From positions 1,240,001-1,304,000 of the forward strand of contig NC_022567.1 in assembly GCF_000478885.1 (NCBI RefSeq): a DNA stretch of 64,000 nucleotides. Direction: 5' to 3'. Below are positions 28,597 through 37,304 of the stretch, one piece after another; positions within the stretch are counted from its first letter, which is position 1; each line of letters opens with the position of its first letter. The notes below the pieces were generated by a model. It did no database searches and was not told the DNA's origin. It saw only the letters and a list, made by a program, of their open reading frames with translations. The position numbers were made by a program, and so were the translations under genes. This DNA comes from Adlercreutzia equolifaciens DSM 19450 (GTDB lineage: Bacteria; Actinomycetota; Coriobacteriia; Coriobacteriales; Eggerthellaceae).

Positions 28597-29784
28597 ATGG
28601 CTGATATCAAGACCATTGACGATGAGAATTTCGTGGGCAAGAAGGTGCTCGTGCGCGTCGACTTCAACGCGCCGGTGGATGCCGATGGCAACGTGACCGA
28701 CGACACGCGCATCCGCGCGGCGCTGCCCACCATCAACAAGCTCATCGGCGACGGCGCCCGGGTGATCCTCACGAGCCATCGCGGGCGCCCGGCGGGGGAG
28801 GGCTTCGAGGAGTCCTTCAGCCTGGATCCCATCGCGCGCAGGCTTCAGGAACTGCTCGGCCGCGACATCGTGCTCTCGCGCGAGCTTGTCGGACCTGCGG
28901 CTCAGGAAGCCGTCGACGCGCTGGAAGACGGTGACGTGCTGCTGCTGGAGAACATCCGCTTCGACAAGCGCGAGAAGAAGAACGACCCCGAGTTCGTCCG
29001 TGCCTTGGCAGACCTCGCCGATGCCTACGTGAACGACGCCTTCGGCACGGCTCATCGCGCCCATGCCTCCACAGCCGGTGTTGCGGCTTATCTGCCCTCC
29101 TATGCCGGCTACCTCATGGAGCGCGAGGTGGCCACGCTCACGGGCATGCTCGACGAGCCGCGCCGCCCCTTCGTCGCCATTCTCGGCGGCTCGAAGGTCT
29201 CCGACAAGATCAAGGTCATCGACGCGCTGCTGGAGAAGGCCGACACCCTCATCATCGGCGGCGGCATGTGCTTCACGTTCCTGGCGGCCCAGGGCAAATC
29301 CGTGGGTACCTCGCTCATGGAGGCCGATTGGGTCGAGCGCGCCGGCGACATGATGAAGAAGGCCGCCGACCGCGGCGTGTCGCTGCTGCTTCCCGTGGAC
29401 GTCGTGTGCGCCGATGCCTTCGCGAACGACGCCAACCTCGCCACCGTCTCGGTGGACGAGATTCCCGACGACATGATGGGCCTCGATATCGGCCCGGAGA
29501 CGGCCGAGCTGTACGCCGAGGCCATCGGCATGGCCAAGAGCGTCTTCTGGAACGGCCCCATGGGCGTCTTCGAGATGCCCTCCTTCGAGGCCGGCACCCG
29601 GGCGGTGGCCGAGGCCGTGGCCGCCAACGAGGAGGCTGACACCATCATCGGCGGCGGCGACTCGGTGGCCGCGGTGAACCAGTTCGACCTGGCTGACAAG
29701 ATGACCTTCATCTCCACGGGCGGCGGTGCCTCCATGGAGCTCGTCCAGGGCGAGGCGCTCCCCGGCGTCGAGGCCCTTCGCTAG
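28597..29784 (+). CDS. pgk: Phosphoglycerate kinase
   Basis: 395 residues. N-terminal VLVRVDFNAPVD, the basic ILTSHRGRP, LLENIRFDKREKKNDPEF, the VNDAFGTAHRAHAS segment and, in the nucleotide-binding half, ILGGSKVSDKIKVIDALL, GGGMCFTFL and the late FWNGPMGVFE and IIGGGDSVAAV. It makes ATP from 1,3-bisphosphoglycerate. GGGAAAGGA precedes the ATG. Followed after 12 bases by tpiA. Confidence 0.97.
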   Translation: MADIKTIDDENFVGKKVLVRVDFNAPVDADGNVTDDTRIRAALPTINKLIGDGARVILTSHRGRPAGEGFEESFSLDPIARRLQELLGRDIVLSRELVGPAAQEAVDALEDGDVLLLENIRFDKREKKNDPEFVRALADLADAYVNDAFGTAHRAHASTAGVAAYLPSYAGYLMEREVATLTGMLDEPRRPFVAILGGSKVSDKIKVIDALLEKADTLIIGGGMCFTFLAAQGKSVGTSLMEADWVERAGDMMKKAADRGVSLLLPVDVVCADAFANDANLATVSVDEIPDDMMGLDIGPETAELYAEAIGMAKSVFWNGPMGVFEMPSFEAGTRAVAEAVAANEEADTIIGGGDSVAAVNQFDLADKMTFISTGGGASMELVQGEALPGVEALR

Positions 29785-29796
29785 AAAGGAAGCAAT

Positions 29797-30567
<771 letters not shown>

Positions 30568-32148
30568 ATGGAACGACCTGTTGTGGCGCCGGCCCGCGAA
30601 GAGCTGCGCCTTCCCGCCTGTCTCATCATCATGGACGGCTTCGGCCTGGCCGAGCCGGGCCCCGGCAACGCCATCTCGCTGGCCGCAACACCGGTGCTCG
30701 ACCGCCTGTTCGCCGAGGCGCCCACCACGCGCCTGGCGGCCTCCGGCGAGGCCGTGGGCCTGCCCGAGGGGCAGATGGGCAACTCGGAGGTAGGGCATTT
30801 GAACATCGGTGCGGGGCGCGTGGTGTTCCAGGAGCTCACGCGCATCAACCGCGCCTGCCGCGACGGATCGATCGCCGTAAATCCGGAGATCGTCGCGGCC
30901 TTCGAGACGGCCAAGAAGCAGGGAGCCGCGCTGCATCTCATGGGATTGCTCTCCGACGGCGGCGTGCACTCCTCCAACGAGCACCTCTACGCGCTCGTGG
31001 ACGCCGCCGTGGCGGCCGGGGTGCCGCGCATCATGGTGCACTGCTTCATGGACGGCCGCGACGTGCCGCCCGCCAGTGGGGCCGGTTATATGGCCGAGCT
31101 TGTAGATCATCTGGAGCGGGCTGCGTCGAAGGCCCCGGCTGGCGCGCCCTGCGAGATTTCCATCGCCTCCGTGGAGGGCCGCTACTACGCCATGGATCGC
31201 GATAATCGCTGGGAACGCGTGGAGCGAGCCTACGATGCCGTCGTCTGCGCCGAGCCCTTCCGCGACCTGGCTGCCGTGGCTGCCATGGAGGCCTCCTACG
31301 GAAGCGAGGTGACCGACGAGTTCGTCGAGCCGGTGGCCCTGGATGCCCGCGGTATGCGCGACGGGGATGCCGTCATCTTCTTCAACTTCCGCCCCGACCG
31401 CGCCCGCGAGATCACCCGCGCCATCACCGATCCGGCCTTCGCCGGCTTTGAACGCAAGAAGTGGCCGAGCGTGCATTTCGTGTGCCTCACGGAGTACGAC
31501 CCGGACATTCCGGCGGCTGTGGCATTCCCCAAGGAGTTCCCGGAAAACGTGCTGGCCGATGTGCTGGCTGACGCGGGGCTTACCCAGTACCACATCGCCG
31601 AGACGGAGAAGTACGCCCATGTCACCTTCTTCTTGAATGGCGGTCGCGAGGCCGAGAAGGCGGGGGAGAGCCGATGCCTCATCGCGAGCCCCAAGGTGGC
31701 CACCTACGATCTGCAGCCGGAGATGAGCGAGCCCGAAGTGGCCGACACCCTGGCAGCGGCCATTGACGCCGATGAGGCCGATGTGTACATCGTGAACTTT
31801 GCCAATTGCGACATGGTGGGGCATACCGGCGTCGTGGACGCGGCCCGCGCGGCTGTAGAGGCGGTGGATGCCGGCGTGGGGCGCGTGCTCGCCGCCATCG
31901 AGCGCAAGGGCGGCGTGGCGCTGGTCACGGCCGACCACGGCAACGCCGACAAGATGATCGCCGAGGACGGCGGCGCGTTTACCGCGCACACCACCAACCC
32001 GGTGCCGCTCGTGCTCGTGGACGCGAGCGGGTCGGACCTCGCCCTTTCCGGCGCAGAAGGGTGCCTGGCCGACATCGCGCCCACGCTGCTGGCGATGATC
32101 GGCCTGCCGCAGCCGTCCGAGATGACCGGCGAGAGCCTTCTGGCTTGA
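30568..32148 (+). CDS. gpmI: 2,3-bisphosphoglycerate-independent phosphoglycerate mutase
   Basis: 526 residues. Metal-site LIIMDGFGLAEPGPGNAIS, then the phosphoserine motif GQMGNSEVGHLNIGAGR, HCFMDGRDVPPASG, FFNFRPDRAREITRAI, NFANCDMVGHTG and VTADHGNADKMI. It is the Mn-dependent mutase, which converts 3- to 2-phosphoglycerate. Length is normal. Immediately downstream of tpiA, so translation is probably coupled. Confidence 0.96.
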   Translation: MERPVVAPAREELRLPACLIIMDGFGLAEPGPGNAISLAATPVLDRLFAEAPTTRLAASGEAVGLPEGQMGNSEVGHLNIGAGRVVFQELTRINRACRDGSIAVNPEIVAAFETAKKQGAALHLMGLLSDGGVHSSNEHLYALVDAAVAAGVPRIMVHCFMDGRDVPPASGAGYMAELVDHLERAASKAPAGAPCEISIASVEGRYYAMDRDNRWERVERAYDAVVCAEPFRDLAAVAAMEASYGSEVTDEFVEPVALDARGMRDGDAVIFFNFRPDRAREITRAITDPAFAGFERKKWPSVHFVCLTEYDPDIPAAVAFPKEFPENVLADVLADAGLTQYHIAETEKYAHVTFFLNGGREAEKAGESRCLIASPKVATYDLQPEMSEPEVADTLAAAIDADEADVYIVNFANCDMVGHTGVVDAARAAVEAVDAGVGRVLAAIERKGGVALVTADHGNADKMIAEDGGAFTAHTTNPVPLVLVDASGSDLALSGAEGCLADIAPTLLAMIGLPQPSEMTGESLLA

Positions 32149-32254
32149 AATCGTTTCGATGCCGCCGCGTGACCCTTGAAGGCGCCGGCGGCATCGGCTA
32201 TACTAGTCAACTTGCGTACGCAAAACACTGGAAACGTAAAGGAAGCGTGACACG

Positions 32255-32509
32255 TTGAATCCCCTGGTAATCGTCTTCTTGGTTCTGCTGGTTCTGTCCG
32301 GCGTCGGCCTTATCATCTTCATTCTCATGCATTCGGGCAAGGGCACGGGCATCTCGGACATGATCGCGAGCTCCATGTATTCTACCCAGACGGGCACGAG
32401 CATCATCGAGAAGAACCTCGACCGCATCACCATCGGCTGCGCTATCGTGTTCCTGCTCTCGCTCGTGGTTCTCATGATCATTTACCCCCACGGAACCATT
32501 ACCCAGTAA
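32255..32509 (+). CDS. secG: Preprotein translocase subunit SecG
   Basis: 84 residues from TTG 32255, with AAAGGAAG upstream. Two membrane helices (about residues 3-25 and 59-78) enclose a short conserved loop, HSGKGTGISDMIASSMYST, which matches the SecG signature. SecG assists SecYE in protein export. It comes after the glycolytic genes, as in several Gram-positive genomes. Confidence 0.92.
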   Translation: MNPLVIVFLVLLVLSGVGLIIFILMHSGKGTGISDMIASSMYSTQTGTSIIEKNLDRITIGCAIVFLLSLVVLMIIYPHGTITQ

Positions 32510-32523
32510 TTGGAAATTTCTTC

Positions 32524-32551
32524 TTGCATCGCGCGGGAGTTCTGTTAGAAT
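32524..32551 (+). promoter_or_regulatory. tRNA-Leu promoter
   Basis: TTGCAT (32524-32529) and TAGAAT (32546-32551) are spaced by 16 bases. The tRNA begins 21 bases later. Confidence 0.65.
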
Positions 32552-32572
32552 AATCGTCGCTGCAAAAAGCAT

Positions 32573-32658
32573 GTCGGAGTGGTGGAACGGCAGACACGCT
32601 AGCTTGAGGTGCTAGTGCCCATATACCGGGTGTGCGGGTTCAAATCCCGCCTCCGACA
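32573..32658 (+). tRNA. tRNA-Leu (GAG)
   Basis: Acceptor arms GTCGGAG (32573-32579) and CTCCGAC (32651-32657). Anticodon stem CTAGC/GCTAG with loop TTGAGGT, giving anticodon GAG, reading CUC and CUU. A long variable arm is present, as expected for a class II tRNA, and the T-loop is GTTCAAATC. CCA is encoded at 32659-32661. Confidence 0.97.
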
Positions 32659-32669
32659 CCATCGAAATT

Positions 32670-32693
32670 AAAAGAGCCCGTAAGGGCTCTTTT
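32670..32693 (+). terminator. Terminator after tRNA-Leu
   Basis: AAAAGAGCCC (32670-32679) pairs perfectly with GGGCTCTTTT (32684-32693) around GTAA. Confidence 0.9.
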
Positions 32694-32698
32694 CATTT

Positions 32699-32830
32699 CG
32701 CCGATGCTGCGGTTCCGACAGGCACCTGGCCTTGCCCCTTGTTTGGGGCGCGGCGTTGGCCTAAGCCAACTTGGCCCCAAGGCGGGGCAATTCCAGGCAC
32801 CTGTCGCAACCTCGCTGACTTCCTCGGGCG
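32699..32830. repeat. 132-bp structured intergenic repeat, copy 2
   Basis: Second copy of the element at 28383. Outer arms lie at 32717-32729 and 32793-32805. The tip stem is GTTGGC (32755-32760) with GCCAAC (32765-32770), loop CTAA. It sits directly after the tRNA-Leu terminator and ends 46 bases before the CDF gene, in the same orientation as copy 1. Confidence 0.85.
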
Positions 32831-32875
32831 CTTTCGGAACTCTTCTCCGGTTCTGAAAAGTAAGGAGTGATTTGC

Positions 32876-33775
32876 ATGACGACAGACAGCAAGACAGCTC
32901 ATGGGCGGCAGGTGGAGAGGGTTCTTTGGATCGTTCTCGTCTTGAACCTGGTGGTGGCCGCCTCCAAGTACTTCTACGGTCTGGCGTCGGGGTCGGCCTC
33001 CATGCAGGCCGATGGCATCCACTCGGTATTCGACTCGCTGGGCAACGTCATCGGGCTTGTCGGCATCAGCTTGGCGGCGCGTCCTGCCGACGCGGGGCAC
33101 CCTTACGGCCATTCCAAGTTCGAGACCTACGGTTCGCTCGCCATCGGCGTGCTGCTCCTCTTCGCAGCCTTCGAAGTAGGCTCCTCGGCTGTGGAGAAGC
33201 TGGTCGCCGGCACCTACACGGCTCAGGTGACGCCCGTGTCCTTCATCGTCATGGTGGGAACCCTCGTGGTGAACCTGTTCGTGACCTTGTACGAGCGCCG
33301 TGCGGGCAAGCGGCTCAAGAGCGAGATCCTCGCGGCTGATGCGGCTCACACGCTCTCCGACGCTTTCGTCTCCATCGGCGTCATCGTCGGCCTCGGCTTC
33401 GTCGTGGCCGGGTTCCCCATGGCCGATCCCATCATGGCGCTGCTCGTGACCGTGGCCATCCTCGCCTCGGCAGTGGGCGTGTTCCGCACGGGGCTGCGCA
33501 CCCTTTCCGACCACGCGCGCATTCCCGCCGCCGACATCGCCCGCGTGGCGGAGAAGGTGAATGGCGTGCGGTCGATCCATGCCGTGCGCACCCGGGGCAC
33601 CGAGGCCGAGGTCTACTGCGATCTGCACGTGCTCGTCGATCCGCAGATGACGGTGCTTGCCGCCCATGACCTGGGAGACGAGGTGGAAGGTGTCGTGGCC
33701 GCGGCCTTCCCTCAAATCAAGGAAGTGCTCGTGCATATCGAGCCGGATACGGCCGCCGAGCGCGCCGAGGGCTAG
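32876..33775 (+). CDS. Cation diffusion facilitator metal exporter
   Basis: 299 residues from ATG 32876, because TAAGGAGTG sits 6 bases upstream; an in-frame GTG at 32867 lies within that site. Six membrane helices. The metal-site pairs HSVFD in helix 2 (after MQADGI) and HTLSD in helix 5 (after AADAA) are both of the HxxxD kind seen in Zn-type CDF proteins. The inter-helix HPYGHSKFET is also conserved. A C-terminal ferredoxin-like cytoplasmic domain follows (about 205-290). It likely exports Zn2+ or another divalent ion against protons. The exact metal is not certain. Confidence 0.9.
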   Translation: MTTDSKTAHGRQVERVLWIVLVLNLVVAASKYFYGLASGSASMQADGIHSVFDSLGNVIGLVGISLAARPADAGHPYGHSKFETYGSLAIGVLLLFAAFEVGSSAVEKLVAGTYTAQVTPVSFIVMVGTLVVNLFVTLYERRAGKRLKSEILAADAAHTLSDAFVSIGVIVGLGFVVAGFPMADPIMALLVTVAILASAVGVFRTGLRTLSDHARIPAADIARVAEKVNGVRSIHAVRTRGTEAEVYCDLHVLVDPQMTVLAAHDLGDEVEGVVAAAFPQIKEVLVHIEPDTAAERAEG

Positions 33776-33781
33776 CGCAAA

Positions 33782-33815
33782 AAAGCCGCCGTCCGATTTC
33801 GCGGGCGGCGGCTTT
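33782..33815. terminator. Bidirectional terminator between convergent genes
   Basis: AAAGCCGCCG (33782-33791) pairs with CGGCGGCTTT (33806-33815), with A- and T-runs on either side. It separates the CDF gene from the convergent membrane protein. Confidence 0.8.
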
Positions 33816-33849
33816 CGGTAATCTGCGGGGACAGCCGGGGACGGCTTTC

Positions 33850-34770
33850 CTAAGCTTGGGCGGTGAACCGGATGCCGACGTAGAAGGCGGTATTCGGCAG
33901 GCCCGAGATGTCGTAGACCTCGTCCAGCTCGATGACCGACACGCGCCAGTTGTAGGTGCCGTTGTCCGTGGACACGACGCCGGCCTGGTAGGTGTTGCCC
34001 GAGTCGTCCACGCCGCTGTCGGTGACCTCGGCATTTTCCAGCCCCTCCACCTGCATGGCCCCCTGGACGGCCTTCTCGATGGTGCCCGAGGCGAAATCAG
34101 CGTAGCGCAGGCGCATGTCGTCGCCCGCCTTGCGCGAGACGGTGAGCGTCCAGGCTCCCTTCAAAAGCTTCACGGCGTCGCCGGCCGACAGCTTGTCGAT
34201 GCCCTGAACGTACATGAGCCCCGCTTCTTCCAGGGAGACGTCGGCGGGCAGCTTGATGACCTCGAAGCCGCCGTCGGGGTCGGTGCCCACGGGGGTGCGC
34301 TCGTACAAAGTGTAGCCGGCATCGGTAAGCGCGGTCATGATCTCCTCGTCGGAAAGCGGCATGAGCGAAGAGAGCAAAGGGAAGTCGTAGGAAACCTCGC
34401 GGGCCAAGTTGTCCTGCAGCGTCTGCTGCTGGCGGATGGGCTCGTTCATGATCTGGTCGAAGTAGCGCCCCAAGAAAAGGCAGCCGACAACGGCGGCCAC
34501 GACCATGGCGGCCAGCATGATGGCCTTCACGCGCGGCGGCATCTCCAAGGGACGTGAGAGCTCGGCGCCGTCGTAGTAGCGAACGTCTCCGATCTGCACG
34601 GTGCTCTTCGGCTCGCGGGCCAGCGGATGGAAGCCTGCACGGCGGGCGGGAGGCATCTCGGCTTCGCCCGATCGGGCGTGGCTGGCCTTGCGGCGGCGCG
34701 CCTCCTCGGCGGGGCTTGTAGCGGCTTCGGTTGAATCTACGGAATCGCGCAGGTTCTCGTCTTGGGTCAT
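33850..34770 (-). CDS. Single-pass membrane protein of unknown function
   Basis: 306 residues starting at ATG 34770 behind CAGGAGCG. The N-terminus (about 1-80) is cytoplasmic and rich in charged residues (EEARRRKASHARSGEAEMPPARR). One hydrophobic helix lies near residues 84-103 (KAIMLAAMVVAAVVGCLFLG). An extracytoplasmic domain of about 200 residues follows. It has no Cys pairs and no recognised motif; an alternating strand pattern toward the end (NTYQAGVVSTDNGTYNWRVS) suggests a beta fold. I do not recognise the family. It is convergent with the CDF gene and divergent from the riboswitch-terC unit. Confidence 0.7.
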   Translation of the reverse strand: MTQDENLRDSVDSTEAATSPAEEARRRKASHARSGEAEMPPARRAGFHPLAREPKSTVQIGDVRYYDGAELSRPLEMPPRVKAIMLAAMVVAAVVGCLFLGRYFDQIMNEPIRQQQTLQDNLAREVSYDFPLLSSLMPLSDEEIMTALTDAGYTLYERTPVGTDPDGGFEVIKLPADVSLEEAGLMYVQGIDKLSAGDAVKLLKGAWTLTVSRKAGDDMRLRYADFASGTIEKAVQGAMQVEGLENAEVTDSGVDDSGNTYQAGVVSTDNGTYNWRVSVIELDEVYDISGLPNTAFYVGIRFTAQA

Positions 34771-34814
34771 GAATGGCGCTCCTGTACGTTACGGTGTTGC
34801 TGCCGATTATACCA

Positions 34815-34843
34815 TTGCTTCCCCGTTGGCTCTCTGCTAGGAT
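34815..34843 (+). promoter_or_regulatory. Promoter of the terC riboswitch transcript
   Basis: TTGCTT (34815-34820) and TAGGAT (34838-34843) are 17 bases apart, which puts the start near 34850, at the 5' edge of the aptamer. Confidence 0.65.
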
Positions 34844-34847
34844 AAAC

Positions 34848-34968
34848 GGACTCCATGGGGGAGTAGCTGGCGCCAACGGGCGCGGCTCGTCAACATCGTG
34901 GCCACGGTTGCGCACATGGGCGGCAACGGCGGACCTGGCGAGCCTCAATTAGCGAGACTCATGGTGCA
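34848..34968 (+). ncRNA. yybP-ykoY (Mn2+) riboswitch aptamer
   Basis: It carries the hallmark GGGGAGTAGC, the internal CGTCAACATCGTGG and CGGCAACGGCGGAC blocks and the closing CCTGGCGAGCC of the yybP-ykoY class, known to bind Mn2+. The closing helix P1 can form between CCATG (34853-34857) and CATGG (34960-34964). The latter also lies in the left arm of the terminator just downstream, so aptamer folding would prevent termination and turn terC on. TerC-family transporters are common targets of this class. Confidence 0.88.
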
Positions 34969-35011
34969 GGATTGACCGCAGAGGTCCGTTCTGCACCATG
35001 AGTCTTTTTTT
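34956..35011 (+). terminator. Riboswitch expression-platform terminator
   Basis: A perfect 14-bp stem (34956-34969 with 34991-35004) is followed by seven T residues (35005-35011). It lies between the aptamer and terC, competing with P1 for the same strand. Confidence 0.92.
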
Positions 35012-35053
35012 GTGGGCCGGATGGGCCGGCCCGCGCGGACCGAGGAGGAAGAC

Positions 35054-35962
35054 GTGGATCTTTCGATTTTTGCGACCCCGGAGGCATGGATCAGCCTCCT
35101 CACGCTCATTTTCCTGGAGATAGTTTTGGGCGTGGACAACCTGGTGTTCATCTCCATCACCACCAACCGCCTTCCACCGGAGAAGCAGCATATCGGCCGC
35201 AAGCTGGGCCTGGCCGGCGCGCTGGTTATGCGTATCCTCTTCTTGTGCTTCGCCTCCTATCTGGTGCACATGACCGCATCGCTGTTCACCGTGAACCTCG
35301 GCGCCTACAGCCACGGCTTCTCGGTGCGCGACATCGTCATGCTCGTCGGCGGCGGCTACCTTATCTACAAGGGCATCAGCGAGCTTATCGACGTGCTCGC
35401 CCTCACCGAGATCAAGGCCGAGACCTCCGAGGAGCACAAGGCGCGCCATCTCATCGGGCTGCCCCAGGCCGTCGGCACCATCATGGTGATGGATCTCGTG
35501 TTCTCCATCGATTCGGTCATCACGGCCGTGGGCCTGGCCGAGCACCTCATCGTCATGATTCTGGCCGTCATGATCGCCGTGTTCATCATGATGATCTTCA
35601 TCGATCCCATCTCCAATTTCATCAACAGTCATCCGGAGATGAAGATCTTGGCACTGGTGTTCATCTGCGCCATCGGCGTTCTGCTCGTCCTTGATTCCGC
35701 CGGCATCCACACCTCCATCGAGGTGCTCGACATGCACATGGAGAAGCTCATGGTGTACTTCGCCATGATCTTCGCGGTCGTCTTGGAGTTCATTCAAATG
35801 GCCTTCAATTCGCGGCTGAACGCGTGGAAGAAGCAGCTGGCCGACGAGGCCATCGAGGAGGCGGTGCGCGAGGCCGAGGGCGGCGAGGCGCCGGCGAAGG
35901 TGGGGGAGCAGGCCCGTGCCCGCGTGGACGCGGCCATCGAGAACGCCGAGCGGCTCAACTAG
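35054..35962 (+). CDS. terC: TerC-family membrane protein, probable Mn2+ exporter
   Basis: 302 residues from GTG 35054; GAGGAGGAA lies 4-5 bases upstream and the frame before it overlaps the terminator. Seven or so helices. Typical TerC text: LIFLEIVLGVDNLVFISI with the conserved acidic residues in helix 1, and IMVMDLVFSIDSVITAVGL in a later helix. The cytoplasmic tail (about 255-302) is charged and Glu/Ala-rich. TerC proteins with a yybP-ykoY leader are linked to manganese export or metalation of exported enzymes. The riboswitch strongly supports this reading. Confidence 0.9.
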   Translation: MDLSIFATPEAWISLLTLIFLEIVLGVDNLVFISITTNRLPPEKQHIGRKLGLAGALVMRILFLCFASYLVHMTASLFTVNLGAYSHGFSVRDIVMLVGGGYLIYKGISELIDVLALTEIKAETSEEHKARHLIGLPQAVGTIMVMDLVFSIDSVITAVGLAEHLIVMILAVMIAVFIMMIFIDPISNFINSHPEMKILALVFICAIGVLLVLDSAGIHTSIEVLDMHMEKLMVYFAMIFAVVLEFIQMAFNSRLNAWKKQLADEAIEEAVREAEGGEAPAKVGEQARARVDAAIENAERLN

Positions 35963-36032
35963 CGGCGCGGCTGCGGAAGGATGCCCCGGGCGCCCGTTTG
36001 CGGACGAGTCTTGAATTTCTTGAAATTAGGGC

Positions 36033-36061
36033 TTGCATCGTCTGGCTGCTTCCCTTATAGT
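36033..36061 (+). promoter_or_regulatory. Promoter of the Gly tRNA
   Basis: TTGCAT (36033-36038), 17 bases, TATAGT (36056-36061); the tRNA starts 14 bases later. The -35 box is identical to that of tRNA-Leu. Confidence 0.7.
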
Positions 36062-36074
36062 ATCTCCTCGCGAT

Positions 36075-36147
36075 GCGGACATGGCTCAGCTGGTAGAGCA
36101 TCACCTTGCCAAGGTGAGGGTCGCGGGTTCGAATCCCGTTGTCCGCT
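36075..36147 (+). tRNA. tRNA-Gly (GCC), copy 1
   Basis: Acceptor GCGGACA with TGTCCGC, anticodon stem CACCT/AGGTG with loop TGCCA in the TTGCCAA context, T-loop GTTCGAATC. CCA encoded at 36148-36150. Confidence 0.97.
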
Positions 36148-36160
36148 CCATTGTCATCAG

Positions 36161-36192
36161 AAGGCCGGTCAGGCTCTTGTTTGACCGGCCTT
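36161..36192 (+). terminator. Terminator after the first Gly tRNA
   Basis: AAGGCCGGTCA (36161-36171) pairs perfectly with TGACCGGCCTT (36182-36192), followed by TGC. Confidence 0.75.
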
Positions 36193-36215
36193 TGCAATGA
36201 CAGCCGCCAGGGAAT

Positions 36216-36286
36216 GGCGACGTGGCCAAGTGGTAAGGCAGAGGCCTGCAAAGCCTTCACCCCCAGTTCGAATCTGGGCGTCGCCT
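36216..36286 (+). tRNA. tRNA-Cys (GCA)
   Basis: Acceptor GGCGACG with CGTCGCC, anticodon stem GAGGC/GCCTT with loop CTGCAAA giving GCA, T-loop GTTCGAATC. CCA encoded at 36287-36289. It has no obvious own promoter, so it may be read through from upstream. Confidence 0.97.
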
Positions 36287-36304
36287 CCAACCTGGAACTT
36301 ATAT

Positions 36305-36377
36305 GCGGACATGGCTCAGCTGGTAGAGCATCACCTTGCCAAGGTGAGGGTCGCGGGTTCGAATCCCGTTGTCCGCT
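36305..36377 (+). tRNA. tRNA-Gly (GCC), copy 2
   Basis: Base-for-base the same as the tRNA at 36075, including the encoded CCA (36378-36380). It follows tRNA-Cys by 15 bases and is probably co-transcribed with it. Confidence 0.97.
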
Positions 36378-36390
36378 CCATGATTTCACG

Positions 36391-36420
36391 AATCGAGAGC
36401 CTGCGGGCTCTCGATTTTTT
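36391..36420 (+). terminator. Terminator of the tRNA Cys-Gly unit
   Basis: AATCGAGAGCC (36391-36401) pairs perfectly with GGCTCTCGATT (36406-36416) followed by a T-run. Confidence 0.9.
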
Positions 36421-36588
36421 GCTGGAAGAGCCCTCTTTGCGTCGTGCTCGGTGCGGAAAGCTGCAGCGTTCGGTTTCCCGGCGAGCTGAGATGACTTTGC
36501 CTCGCTCGTTGATCGCGTGCACAAAATGAACGCCACCCTATGGTAGTATGGCAGCACGAAAAGATTCGGCCGTGAGAGGCGGTTGCCC

Positions 36589-37053
36589 ATGGAGACGAGC
36601 AAAGTAAAATGCCGCGAGTGCAAGGCCCGCGCCACCCAGTACGAGGGGGCGTTGCCGACTCGGGGCGTTGCGAAGGTCCTCGTGGCAGGGTTCGCCATCT
36701 ACATCCTCGGCCTGTGGGTGCTCGTGGCTCTGGCGGGTTTCACGATCGGCGATGCCGCCGAGGTGGGCATGATGGACATGCTCATCGTGCTGGCCGTCGT
36801 CGTCACCCTTGCCACGGCCGGGGTGGTGTGGTGGATGTTCCGCCCGAAGGCCGGCAAGGTCGTTATCTGCGAGAAGTGCGGCGCCCGCTATGCGGTGGTG
36901 CAGCCTCCCAAGTACACCAACGGTTGGAACTACGACAAGATTGCCCCGGCATCGGGCCGCGAGCTTCCCGAAGGGGAGCCGGTGATCGATGAGGGAAGCC
37001 AGGCTCCTGCCCCCGCATCCGCGCCATCTGCCGCCGATTCCAAGGAATCCTGA
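36589..37053 (+). CDS. Two-helix membrane protein with two zinc-ribbon-like Cys pairs
   Basis: 154 residues from ATG 36589 (a TTG six bases earlier is in frame but close to the GAGAGG site). The N-terminus has KCRECKA (C-x2-C), then two membrane helices (about residues 30-56 and 62-83), then VVICEKCGARYAVV (C-x2-C). Both Cys pairs would be on the same side of the membrane and could together bind one zinc, a split zinc ribbon. The C-terminus is a Pro/Ala/Ser-rich tail. I do not recognise a named family. It lies alone between two tRNA transcription units. Confidence 0.65.
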   Translation: METSKVKCRECKARATQYEGALPTRGVAKVLVAGFAIYILGLWVLVALAGFTIGDAAEVGMMDMLIVLAVVVTLATAGVVWWMFRPKAGKVVICEKCGARYAVVQPPKYTNGWNYDKIAPASGRELPEGEPVIDEGSQAPAPASAPSAADSKES

Positions 37054-37061
37054 AAAACCCT

Positions 37062-37089
37062 TTGACAGGGAGCGGCGATCTGTTAAACT
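37062..37089 (+). promoter_or_regulatory. tRNA-Val promoter
   Basis: A perfect TTGACA (37062-37067), 16 bases, then TAAACT (37084-37089). The tRNA begins 42 bases downstream, leaving a leader that can fold CTCGCT/AGCGAG. Confidence 0.75.
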
Positions 37090-37131
37090 ACTAACTCGCT
37101 GCTGAACGAAAGCGAGGCGACAACCCGGAAT

Positions 37132-37203
37132 GCGCGATTAGCTCAGGGGGAGAGCACCACCTTGACACGGTGGGGGTCACAAGTTCAAATCTTGTATCGC
37201 GCA
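37132..37203 (+). tRNA. tRNA-Val (GAC)
   Basis: Acceptor GCGCGAT with ATCGCGC, anticodon stem CACC/GGTG with loop TTGACAC giving GAC, T-loop GTTCAAATC. CCA encoded at 37204-37206. An integrase gene ends 99 bases downstream, so its 3' end is a likely integration site. Confidence 0.97.
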
Positions 37204-37304
37204 CCATGAAATACCAGGTCAGAGGCTTGAAAGCTTCTGACCTTTTTCTTTTCACGAGTCCAAATGGAAGCAAAATGGACTCAGAATCCGCCCCCGTGAC
37301 TTCA

